From contig JACVRA010000210.1 in the NCBI GenBank assembly GCA_019828545.1, forward strand, positions 496,531 through 560,530: a stretch of DNA of 64,000 bases, in the 5' to 3' direction. Below, piece after piece: positions 23,948 to 35,491 of the stretch. This DNA comes from Paracamarosporium sp. OC-R06-R3. Lineage: Eukaryota; Ascomycota; Dothideomycetes; Pleosporales; Didymosphaeriaceae. Positions within the stretch are counted from its first letter, which is position 1. Each line of letters begins with the position of its first letter. Below the pieces are notes generated by a model. That model ran no database searches. It was not told where the DNA came from and saw only the letters and a list, made by a program, of their open reading frames with translations. The position numbers were made by a program, and so were the translations under genes.

Positions 23948-24930
23948 TGCAGTTTCCACGTCCAACAAGATACTCAACACGCCAGGAGCAATGCATAAGC
24001 TTGCTATCCACATAGCATTCATACCAACATTATGAGAGCTAGCGACCTCGATATAGCTCTCGCCATCTAAGACCCATGCAACGAGACATGAATATTGGCA
24101 TGACCTGTCACGGAATACCTCCAATTTGATCTCAAGGCGCTAAGCAAGACTTGGAACCTTTTAGCCGACCATACGGCTTTATATACCAAGTGTTGGAGGT
24201 ATCCTTCTCAAATCCAGGTCATAGCCTTCCACCTCAACGGCCAAGGATAGCTCCTTATCGACTTCCAACAAGTGTAGAAACGAGAGAGAATTCCGTGGGA
24301 GAATATCAAAGATGTGCTACACAACAAAGATCAACACTGCCAAGTTTTATAAGCTGTTTGCAGGGTGTTGTGACTTGTTTTATGCCTAGCCATTACAAGA
24401 GCTCTGAGGTGTATACACGGGTAATGCTGCGGGATGGTACCCAACTATACCAAGGAAACTAGGCATATAGAGCGAATTACGTCGATCTATGAGCCTCGCT
24501 CATAGAGGTTCAAACCGCATGAAAAAGGGGTCTTCGATGATGAATCCAAGTCATTCGAAGGCGGGATGGTAGAACACACAATAAATGTATCATGGATCGA
24601 ATATACCGTCTTAAAACCTCACAGCCAACACAAATGGGCGGACCTTAGATTGTATACTTGCCAAGCTCCTACTTAGCGATATGAGATGGCCTCAGTATCC
24701 CATCCACTGTCCATTTAACCCTCTAGCATAAGATGGAACGGCGGAGATGGAACGGCGGAGATATCACGCTTTCATTCTGGGCCACTCGCAAACTACTCTC
24801 TCAGGCAGATTCGGTGCTAACTACTAGTAAAATAAGGAAGACAGGTGTATGTTCTACATTCTAGCATAATCTCATACGCAGCACAATAAACAAGATCTAA
24901 AACCAGCACAACTCCATCCATACCGAAACC
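23948..24930. other. Intergenic region with a small tandem duplication
   Basis: No gene was recognised. A 14-base unit (AGATGGAACGGCGG) is repeated head to tail at 24731-24758. This spacer separates the converging 3' ends of VPS51 and the giant HET gene. Confidence 0.5.
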
Positions 24931-27900
24931 TCAATACAAACAGAACGTTCTCTCCCTCACACCCGGCACCCACAATCCCTCCCCCTTCATAACCCCCTGA
25001 ACATAGCATTCCCCAACCAACCTCCACCTCTCTTCCCTCTCCTCACTCTTCCTCACAATGAATGGCACACACCCTCCCTTCATAACCGCCACCATGTCTC
25101 CCACCTTGCTCAAGCCCGGAACGACACCGACATACCCCCGCTTCGTAACCACAAACTTCCACCCTGCTAACGTCCCCTGGAGACACGCCATGTAGCTCTT
25201 GTGCGCATTCCTACGGAGGCCATAACGGTCGTTGGAGGAAAGGTAACCGGAAGGAGCGAGGAGATAGTTCCGGAACGCGATGTATGATTTCTTCATATCT
25301 GTGCTACCCGCGCCCGCGACGCGCGGGAATGGTGCAGCTGCGATGGGGACCTTCCATTTAAGATCTTCTTTTGGGCCTATGGTACCGCTTAGCACACCAT
25401 CATCGATCATGGCGTCAATCTCGGTAAAGTATGAAGACCATTCAGATTCGGTGTTGGAAGCCTCGCTGATGGCCAAGATGGTATCCATGTCGTAACCGTC
25501 GACACTGAGCTCGTCGGATCCAGGGCCAAGGGTGAGAGAGGGAGGTTGCGCCCCGCAGGCTAAAAAGGTGAGATCTGTTTCTGAAGAGTCGTAGAGGCCG
25601 GTGGGACGCTTCGAAGTCCAGTCGGGCACCCATGAGGGGAACTTTTCGTCTAGGCTGGAGCCGGAGATGCCTGCGCGGTAGAGGAGTCGAATTCCCTTTC
25701 CTTGTCGCACAAATGCTTGTGCGAATTTTAGGACGATGTCTTGGAAATCGGAATTGTAGTCGGGCTCAAAGTCAGCCTCATTGCCATCCGACGCGAGACC
25801 GACAAGGGCGAAAAGACGGTCTCGGCTCAGCGTGCTTTCTGCATATCGGAAATGTTCAAGCAACATAAGTAGACTCCATCTATACTGGCGTGCCTCCCAC
25901 TCACGCTGTGCCGCTAATTTTGTGAATGGTTCCCAGGTACTCCTCAAGTCGCTCGTCCTTTCGTCATATTCCGTAATTTGCACTTCGCGGTCTACAACGT
26001 CCACTGCCGCATACAAGTCCTTCCAGTCGATCAGCCATTTACCGCACACAACTTTGACGTTAGGCGCGGCGACGACTTCCTGAATTATCCAGGCGCGACG
26101 GAAGTACGGGAGTGCGAACAGCGCCTTCACAGAAGACCAAACCAGTGAATCCAGTGGTGGATACCGGTTGCCGCGCCATGCCCAAGGGATATATGGCAAA
26201 CCTTGAGGCCAGTCGAAATCTTTGTAGGCTGGATCTTTTTTGGATCGCTTGTGTTCTTCCTGGATCGCTTGGGAGCGCACCTGCATGAGCATCTCGAGAG
26301 CTTGGTCGATAGCAGGGCTACCTTCAGATAGAAATGCGTAAGTGCATTCGCAGGCCTGGAATATCTCAGGCATAAGGCGGATTTGTTGTGCTTTCTCGTT
26401 GTTATCGGCTTGATTGATGCACACAGCATCTGCCCAGATCATGACTGCTTGGTCACTTTGGCGTAGCGCCTGTAGCGCCTTATAGAGAGACGCTGTGATG
26501 AGAATCACGCCGTCTGGTGTTACAAGCTCTTTGTCGCATATATCAGTGCCCCAGACGTAGGAGAGGGCCTGATACGTGCCCGCGTGGTTACAGCGAATGT
26601 GGTTGAGCACAGCTTGCAAAGGACCTTCACTCGTACCTGGAAGTAAATATAAGAGGCGCATGTAGCCTGGTAATAGAGGCTTATATGAATAGCTTTGCCT
26701 TATCCCGGGAGTTACAAGGGACGATCCACGGTTTTGGAGGATGCCAGTGGCTGCGGACTCGGACCAAGGGAAGTAGAGCGTGCTCTATAAAATATTTAGT
26801 GTGAGAGCAAAAATGGGTAACGCATACGTACGAGGGCTTTCCTGTTATAGTCTTCGGTGATTTCAACCCTGCTTTTCCCTGTGTTTCCGATTGTTTTGTT
26901 GTAAAGCACGAGCTGCTTGCCCTTGTCGATTTCTGTTGTGCCCCCTCCCTCCACAGACACATGACCGTTTTCACCAACGGATGTCTCTAGACTCTTGTTG
27001 TCATCTTCTGAACTTAATGATGCTTGTAGTAGCCAATTCTTCGAAAATTTCAGGTTTCCGTCGTGGACAAGATGCCATGGATCCACAACAACCCTAAAGT
27101 AGAAATCGGATTCTGAATACGCCTGAGTGACCTGAATCAAGATATTGACGTGCTGAATGTTATCTTTCGGATCGGACGGGATTCTCAGGTTTATCATCTG
27201 AATCCACATTCAGCACAATCTCTTTTGGATAATGGTTCATACACTCACCCTCTCAAGCCATCCAGTCTGCATTATGAAATTTCCCGTTGTGTCCCCACTG
27301 ATAAGAACGTCTACATAGTATTTCGGCGACATCACTCTCAGCCTGTCCCGCCACCCCTCGCTCTGAGAGACCCCATACTCGATGACGAAGTCGGTCATCC
27401 GCAGAGCAGTTTCAGAATGAGTTATCGCGAACGGTGCAACCGGATGATTGTTTGTGATAAACGTGTATCCAGCCCTTTCGCGCAGACCACTTATCCAGTC
27501 TCGTTCCGGGTCAAAGGAGGAACCCAGATGCACTTGTAAGAGTCTCGAAACCTTTGTATTCGTCAACCCTGACCACAGACCACGCGTTTCAAACAGTAGA
27601 AAAAACTTACCATGTTCTCGCCAAAGAACTGCATATGGTCCCATCCAATAAACTCTTTCTGTTTACGTTGAAGTTGACTTAGCGGAATCTTTGAGTATGT
27701 ATTTCCAGCGCCTAGAATGCGCTGCAGCATAGGCAGTCGCCTGTCCGGATCTTGATCGCCTTCACCATCTCCGTGCCCGTGGATGCCAAACTTGAGGCCT
27801 TCGGGCCGAGTGAGACGGCTGCCATTACTATGCATCTCCCTTTCGTTGAATGGGGAGGGCATGCGCACCCCATCAAAACCTGTCACCGCATGGAGTAGGT

Positions 27901-30900
27901 TATTTAGGGATTTGGGCTCGTCTGTGAGCTCGTGTTAGATCTCCTGTAACTCACTAGCCACTATTTGTTAGGATCGGATTTGTACATACCCAGCAACAGA
28001 CCTTCAACCTTGATTCCCTGCTGTAAGAATGCTGCATTGATGCTTTTCAAACTTATTTTACTGAGCGCTGTAAGAAGCAGCGAAATATGTCTATGGTCCT
28101 TGATACCGCAAGTTTCCGCTAACAAGCTCACGAATTCATGGGATGGACAATCAGCTGTTGCAGTTTCTTCTGTCATTACCAAGGTCATTGATCCTTCCGT
28201 AGAGATTATGGAAACATGGCCAGGTATGGGTTTGCCGTGAATCGCTTCTTTGTTGGAAAGAGTCATTGTGGAGGTTTGGGACACAGCGGTGGCGATGCGG
28301 ACGCGGAGTTCTGTGATTTGACGTCGTATCGTTGCTTCGGCCGGATGATCACGCGGAATAAGTCTGCGAGAAGTGTTAGATCTAGATTTGTGATGCACAG
28401 CACGGGTGATTGTAGGTCATAGCCTGAGTGTTATTCGGGCGAGAAAATGAAGTGAGGTACTTACGCTTTGATAAAGGGACTTTTTGATCGGAATGCATCC
28501 GTGTGATGGAAATCAGACCTCGTCTGTCCCATTGCACGGGTCTGGTATGTTACCATCTTCGACATCTTCCTCCCATCGACCCTTAATACACGAAGTAAAT
28601 CTTCGACCGCTGGTAGATCCTGGATTGATAATGCTAACAAAGGAATCACGCCGGTAAAGCTTTCGATCAGGTTCGCTTGATCAGCAATAAACCATTCCTT
28701 ATCGTGCACACCCAACAGTGCATCGTACCCTGAACTGTTAGGTCTATTTACAACCGGAAAGATTGCTTTGCTCTGGAGTGGCTTCAACAAGAGTGCGGCT
28801 TTACTAGTACTCATATCCTTTAGCAGTTTGCTGACTTCGCGGAACAGACGCGCGATGTCCTCTAACTTGCTAGATGAATTGATCAGTGTCATTGTATGGA
28901 CTAGTCCACCGATGGGATCTCCGCTAGGGGAGACCAGACACCGGAAAAGATAAGAACAATTCGGGTAGATTGACTCTGCGTCCATCCCTTTGGATATGCA
29001 ATCTTCCATTCTGGTCCAATACGCTTTGTCGATTGAGGACTGGACCTCTGGCACAATCAAGACAATGTCTTTGCTGTAAAACGCGGCTCTTCGCTAAGCG
29101 TTAATTATGCGAACAACCTTTTAGAAAGAATGGACGTACCGGATGAGTTCCTCGCTTCCTGTATACTTGGCTTGAATCTGCTCATAGATATAACCAACCA
29201 AATCAATATCTGGACTCTTGTCTTTCGAAATCGCGGTCAAGCATCGCAAATAATAGTCGGCATCATTCTTCATCACAACGCCAAAGTGGCTCAATAGATT
29301 CCACTCCGTGTTTTCCGGCTCTTGTACTTGAACGATGGGAATAGTCTTGCTTTGATCAAGCTGCGCATCGAGTTTGCCGAAGACTGTTTCGTTAAGAGGC
29401 AGAGAACCTCGCATCGTCCGCACGAAAGACGCGCCAATTTTGTTCCTAAGCTGGATGCTCGCAGCAACATATTCTTCACTTTGCCACTTCATGTGAGCAC
29501 CTTCAACCCATTGCGAATAGTGATGCCAGTTGTCTCGAATAAGCTGGAGGATATCGGACGAATCGCATTCATGAAGCATAAATGTGAACTCTTCGGACAA
29601 GTTAAACAACAGATCTTTCGGTTCAATCAATTCTTCTCCAACAACATCAGCCCTCAACTCATCTTTTTGGGCTGGTGGCACAACGTCAGCATGAGGTTCG
29701 AGAAGAGGGATAATCGGATGATCTGTTGTCAAAATTTCATTACTGGCCGGATATTTTAACGCTTTATCCGGAAAATCCATCATGGGAGGCTTGAAGATGA
29801 CGCGCTGGTTATAGCCTTCGCACTGGCGTTTACTTTTGATGCAGTTAGTACACACAGGTCTCTCCTCACCACACTTAATCCTTCTTTTACGACAGGTGAG
29901 ACACCCAGCCTTAGTCCTTCTTTTTGGTTTTGTGGTTTCAGATAGAAATAAACGGTCTGGTCGTTCTGCTTCCTTAGGCGTATCTTCATTTGAGCGCGTT
30001 TCAGTGTCATTCGAAATCCAATTAACTACCCGTGCCGCATCCTTGCCAGCGTTCTGGGAATTGGCAATACCGATCCCGACAGGAATGCGCTTATGCTCGT
30101 CTCTTTCATGTGCATCCCTCATATCTTTTCGGGTTCCAAAACTACGACCGCCCTCAGCCCTATCGCACCCAACGACGCTGCAGAAGTATACAACGCGGGA
30201 ATTGTTTGCCTGTCGCTGAACCCTGAGAGCATATTCTAATGATGTTGTGCCGGGTCGGCTGTTACTGCATTCGACTTTGGCATTGATACAAGGAACGCAT
30301 TCAACTTCATCGGGCCAATTCATAAAGCAACTTATCTTCCTATTGCGGCACCGGAAACACACCCCTCCGGCTTTGCCCCGGCGCTCTTCGTCTTCCGTCA
30401 ACGCTGAAGCTTCATTGTTTTTAGACCCATGCGATTGGATAACGAAGCTCTGAACGTCCGAGGCAGATTCTTCTGCAACAACAGATGACTCTACTTTATC
30501 GCCCGACCGAGCATGTATGCGCTTCAAGTGATCTGAGATATCGATGTGGTCATAGCCGATGCGTTCTGATGCCGAAGAGTTTCCACTTTCATCTTGCTTT
30601 ATTATTGAGTTGCGCTGATCACCCTTATTTCTCGTAGTTTTGGGATTATTATCTGGCGGACGCAGGGGTTGTTCACTAGTCCACTGGGCTGTCTGGCTTG
30701 TAGAGGCTTGCTGATGAAGTTCATGGAGGAGCATTGGATGATCAAACATTGCAGCATTGACCGTTTCCGTTGTAGCTGCTCACTATTAGTATAAACATTT
30801 CAGGAGAGATGTGGCTGCATGCCTTGTTCTGTGGAAGCATCTGAGGGTGCAAAGAATGTTTTAGTGTTGTTGGCTGCGAGAGGTCCTTCGGAGATTTGTT

Positions 30901-33291
30901 GGTAGACATCGTCTGTTAAACCTGCAAGTATTGGCCCATCAAAGACCACATCGTCTGGATCTCCGAAATATAAATTAGTTTCTCCGAAGAGTGAATCAGC
31001 CGAATCCTCATCTTTGAGATCAGTAACGACAGCAGCACTAGTTTCGATTCCATCAACTCGTTGTGGTTTGACTGATGTTTCCAAAGTTTGCCCGTCTATA
31101 GGAGCGTTGACATCAGGTACGCTTTCAAAGTCGTTTTTTTCACCGTCTTCAACAATCTGCACAGTAGGGGCTTTAGTCGGTTGCGGTCTTGGTTCCACGA
31201 CCGGCACAATCAACCTCGGAATCCTTGACAAACCCAGATTCTGAACAAGCCAATCTAGCCATGCTGGATCCGAAGCGAGAGCGGATAAATATTCAGCATG
31301 CATGACTGGGAACCGCTTCTCCAACTGCGCGAACACACGCCCGATTGCAGAATCCAAATTGGCGCTTCCTGGGATATACATCTCCCTTCCGCGACAACGA
31401 TGGTCGTTTGCTGTTGCGAACCACAGATCCGCACCTTTCGGCGGTTGCCATGCAGCTTGGTATAAAAACACCGCATGCGAGATGATCTGGCTCACCGTCA
31501 AGTCCTCAGGCCTGAACTCCGGTGATGAGTGCACTTTGAGAATGAGGCGGCATATTTCGGGTGCTTCCCATGCTTTGACCCCAAGGCTAGTGAAGAGGGT
31601 GCGTCGGTTAGAATCGCATTCAGCGTCGGCGTCAACAATGAGGATGCGGATGCCATCGGGAATCGAGAGGGAGGCATCGCTCTTGGCGAAAAAGATGGTG
31701 TTGCCGCGAGTAGAGGTCCAAGTGCCGTCGTTAAGGGGTATAACAGCAAGCTCTTGTACGAGAGGCATAAGCTTCGAGTCGGTGGAGAGCTTGACAAGTG
31801 TCGTGGCTAGTTGTGAATGCCAGATTGCAGGCCTTTCCCGGAATGCCTTGTTGTTAGTAGTAATAAGAGTGGAGAGATCTTCGAGGAATTGTCGAGGTGA
31901 GAGCTGAGATACACCGACAGATGTCATGGCTTCGATGACCCAGCTAGCATATTTTGGAGAAAGGTATTGGTCTTTGGTCGGACCGCAGAGGGTGAAAGGT
32001 TCACCATCAGCGCAGAACTCGGCCGGAACATGCATCAGCGTAGAAGGCCTCACCATGTTCCCAGCACATGATTCGAACACAGGACTCTCTCTGATCTGTT
32101 TCAATATCAAGTCGATCGCGGGCTCGAAGAAACCCGAGACCGCAACTGAGAGCGATGGAAGGTAGTAGGGCCAGCTGTACTTGAGAGCCCCTTCGTTGAA
32201 GTGTAACATCGATTGAAGAAATGCTTCTGCAATAGCATCGCGTATTCGCCTATTCCACGGCAAAGTACTTTCGATGTCTTCTCGACTTGCGGTGAGCAGG
32301 AAGTCGGCTTGAATGAGGAACCTAAAACCATAATTCCGAATTGGAAGGAACGCATACACATTCTGCGGCTTGAGGTGCGGTTTCTCACCATCTTCAGGTA
32401 CCGGAAACGCCAGCAAGATCTTTGTTTGAGTCCAATCTTTTCGCTTGATCTCCTCTGGTAACTCTTTAACAACGTGTGTTCTAACCAGATACTTAAGCGT
32501 CTCTAAGCCAGCTTGCAGGATGACAATGTGGTCTGAATCTTGGTTATCCTGGATCTTCCGGATCTGCTTCGACCAAGCATTATCGCTTGGGCGATTCACT
32601 TGGATGTTGATTGCCTCAACTTGTCTCAAGAAGATGAGTATGTTGGCGTCAAATTGCAGAAGCTCTTGAATCAAGGTCTGTTCTTCGTATTCAGACGATA
32701 GCTTCAGAAGGATAGACGTTCTGCTGTCTCCTTTTACTTCTGGATACTCATCCCAGACGGGCGTGATCGTGCCCAGAGGCTTCTTCCGATCGAATTTGAA
32801 CGTGAACTCATTCGACGCTATCCAAACGACATCAGCCGCCTTGAACACAGACTTAAATCCAATGCCCTTCTCGCCGATGAACTCCCCATCGCTGGTCTTC
32901 CCGCTCTTGGTGCTCTGGCTGATACCACATATAGCCGAGACGTTGCTGGCATCGAAGCCAACTTCGTTACAGTCCACTCGCAGATACCCAGGTTTATAAG
33001 AGAAGCTCAACGTTGGAACGACGCCGTCGTAAATATTATCGTCGGCGTTTTGAATGAGTTCGAGTAGGAAATGGGAACTCTTTCCATAAAGTTGGTTAGA
33101 CAAACTGCAGGGATGAAGTTAACCAGGTCAGCAACGTGGGTAGTTCGATTGTAAACATACATCTCCAGGCAATTGTTGACCAGCAACTCGAACTTGGTGC
33201 CAAAGATAGTGCCATTCAGTGTGTGCTCTTGCGCGATATTGTCGATCAGCTGGCGCGCTTTCCTCCGAGCTTCGGCCGGATCAGGGTCCAT
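24931..33291 (-). CDS. Giant fusion: sacsin/NO VEIN-type HSP90-like ATPase - zinc modules - DUF3883-like - HET domain
   Basis: Nine exons (33291-33161, 33104-30823, 30775-29140, 29088-28465, 28363-27990, 27921-27611, 27551-27249, 27197-26832, 26784-24931) join in phase to 2626 residues. Residues ~1-350: GHKL ATPase with N-box SHFLLELIQNADDN (Glu59, Asn63) and glycine-rich lid GEFIGEKGIGFKSVF. Residues ~944-1123: an irregular Cys6 cluster (Cys944-974), a C2H2-like finger (Cys1003/1008, His1027/1032) and a canonical Zn2Cys6 cluster (Cys1096-1123). Residues ~1160-1690 return to the sacsin-like family (WHHYSQWVEGAHMKWQSEEY). Residues ~1750-1990 resemble the NO VEIN C-terminal/DUF3883 region (GENMVSRLLQVHLGSSFDPE), but the usual E-x-K nuclease residues are not obvious. 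Residues ~2040-2626 are a HET domain (YQALSYVWGTD, ADAVCINQADNNEKAQQI, FRRAWIIQEV). HET domains trigger incompatibility cell death. The intron at 30822-30776 is GC-AG with a TACTAAT branch site. Two adjacent genes meeting there is the main alternative. Confidence 0.82.
29807..30361 (-). other. Three-module zinc-binding region inside the giant ATPase-HET gene
   Basis: Within exon 3, three metal-binding patterns follow one another. First is a Zn2Cys6-like cluster with spacing C-2-C-6-C-9-C-2-C-6-C (loop longer than usual). Second is a C2H2-like finger with C-4-C and H-4-H. Third is a canonical fungal binuclear cluster, CLTCRKRRIKC then C-2-C-6-C. Such clusters normally sit at the N-terminus of transcription factors; here they are internal, between an ATPase and a further sacsin-like segment. 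DNA or nucleic-acid binding is the natural inference. Confidence 0.8.
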
Positions 33292-33779
33292 GTCGGGAAG
33301 CGCTGAGTTCCTGTCCCTCAAGCAGTGCACAGGAATAGGACTACCGTATGGAAGAAGTTAAGGAGACGGCGCATTGCGATCTGTTGTTGTACTTCAGCCT
33401 GGTCACACTTAGGTGTGGCTGTGCTGAATATCACGGGGTCCTGCGTTAATGCATTGGATACGAGGCGTATCGCTCACCGGTATTTTAATTCCAAAATTGG
33501 TTTCTGATGCGCGTGTTTGTCGTGAGTATCATTGGAGATCGGATGCAACGAAGTTGAACTCGTTTGTAATGACTTGTATTGTCTAGTGCCGTCCGTCTAT
33601 AAATGATGAGGCTATGTGAAGCCAGTGGTATATCTCATTGAATGCCCAAAACGCCGCCCATATGCTTCCAAATCCGCCCGGTGATGCAATATGACAAAGG
33701 AAATCGAATGACAGTCGAGGTCTATAAGGTAAATGTAAAGGCTATTACACCCTTCCGTGAAAGCAATGCTCTGCGCGAC
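33292..33779. other. Intergenic region: promoter of the giant gene and 3' end of the Mpv17-family gene
   Basis: About 490 bases without a supported gene. The giant gene's start at 33291 is the first ATG of its conserved N-terminal exon. The sequence upstream is moderately AT-rich with no clear TATA box. Confidence 0.45.
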
Positions 33780-34714
33780 TTAAGCAGCGCATTTCTCTTT
33801 ATCTGTCTCCGTATCATCCTCGCACCGCCTGACCGTGTGGGGCTGCACATTCTCGTGGCTGTGCTCAAACTCTTCTTCGGCTGCGGCTCTTTGGTTCAAC
33901 AACGATAGATAGGTCTGCCATCCGATGGCGATGACGCCGCCAAAGATACTGCGGTATTCCAAAGGTATGAATGCGAAAGAAAAGGCCGTGACTGCGGGCC
34001 AGAGCTTGCAGCTGTTGATCCAAGACACGGGTACAGTATGTTTTATGCGCTCGATGGTCTCGGCAATGGTCATGCCAGTGAGGAGCGACTGCATGCCGAA
34101 GAAGTATGAGTTGAATATGGGCGTAAAGAGAATTTGGTTGACTGTGACCTGCGGAACTACGTTAGCTTCGTGGAATATAGAAATAGAGAGAGGGAAATGC
34201 ATACCTTGGTCGCCAACGACAGCGTCTTGGAGCTGTAGTTGAACGAGTTGCTCAACCACAAGAACCACTTGTATCCGGGCACCGCCGCCGCACCCCCAAT
34301 CAGCAATGCTCTTCCGGTCCTCGCCCAGTCCCTCTCTGTAGCCCACGCCTGCACCCAGCCCTTCTCCACCTCTTCCTCTTCATCTGCACTCTCGACGACC
34401 TCGGCCGGCGGCCCAATACTCTGCGCGACGAAGTCGCCCACCAGATAGATGACCAGCGAGCTCACAAACTGCGTCATGTACGGCCTCCTCCTCTGTACCC
34501 TGCCGTATGCGCGGAACGGCTCGTAAATGGGCTCAAGCCAGAGCCAGCTGGGTCCAGGAATGGTGGTTGCAGAACCGGGGGCCTTCTGGCCTATGGGCTT
34601 GGGCGATGCGTTCCATCGTTTTGTCGTCTTGGTGGCACCGCAGTTGTGGCAATGCGGGACCGTGGTGCGCCGTAGGCCTGCACGCAGAGCCCAGGCGCGC
34701 GACGTGGTTATCAT
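33780..34714 (-). CDS. Mpv17/PMP22 family membrane protein
   Basis: Two exons (34714-34205, 34148-33780) encode 292 residues. The N-terminus is rich in Arg, Thr and Ala (MITTSRAWALRAGLRRTT), consistent with a mitochondrial presequence. The body has the family pattern: RRPYMTQFVSSLVIYLVGDF, ALLIGGAAAVPGYKWFLWLS, NQILFTPIFNSYFFGMQSLL and SCKLWPAVTAFSFAFIPLEY. Members sit in the mitochondrial inner membrane (Sym1, Mpv17) or in peroxisomes and are thought to form small channels or aid stress tolerance. An acidic insert (ESADEEEEVEKG) separates the first two membrane segments. The charged C-terminal tail is longer than in Sym1, so this is probably a Sym1 paralogue rather than Sym1 itself. Confidence 0.88.
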
Positions 34715-35491
34715 GATATCGGGATGTGGTAGCGGTGCATAGGTTATCGTGGGCGAGTGCACATGGCGACAAGGAGTGAGTGTTGAGTGTCACTGGATTG
34801 CGCCTTGTGACAAAAGTCGCTGCGCTTTCGGCCTTCGGAAGGCGGGACCGGAATGGCGACAGCGCACTACTGTATGTAAGCGCGAGCCACCGCCATTATC
34901 CGCCATTAAACCACAACGTATACATCGGCAGTGTTCAGAACGAATACCATCATCATCATCATGACCGCAAACCGTTCAAGTGTGCCATATGATCCTGTAA
35001 CGTCTTCGTTCCCTTACCGAAGCACACTTCGGTAGCAGCACGTCGACTTTCCGGCCTCCTTTCCTTCATTCAACCGCGCAGTGTGGTATACAACAACCTT
35101 CGAAACTGTAGCATACATCATAGCATAGTTTAACAATCCCTCGCTACGGAGCCTTTCCTTATTCTCGCATAGTCGCTCTCAGTCCATGCCTCTACCCCAC
35201 TCATTGACAAGGTTCGGCCCGAGGACTTCATTCTTTTCCCTGTGCCCAGATAAACGTCACCGCGACAAAAACAGCTGCAGCGCTCGACATTTCGGGAGCT
35301 AGGATGGAATGATTCCCGCGAGACCACATACGGGAAGACTGGAGCCATGGTGGGCCGACGTCATCATGGCGGAACATGTAGAGAAGATTATCTGTCCGCT
35401 TTCAATGTACTGACTATTCTGATCCAGTGCTGGTTGTGCCATCTTATTAATTGATACCCAATCACATTTTGAATCAATCTTGTAATTCACT
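34715..35491. promoter_or_regulatory. Divergent intergenic region between the Mpv17-family gene and hexokinase
   Basis: The two genes point away from each other, so both promoters lie in these ~780 bases. A pyrimidine-rich stretch is seen near 34995-35080. No distinct regulatory motif could be assigned. Confidence 0.45.

Noticed and set aside
24931..26661. Stand-alone HET gene starting at the ATG at 26661
   Set aside because: That start would cut off the conserved HET leader (YKPLLPGY just upstream), which is continuous with the upstream exons through a phase-0 intron.
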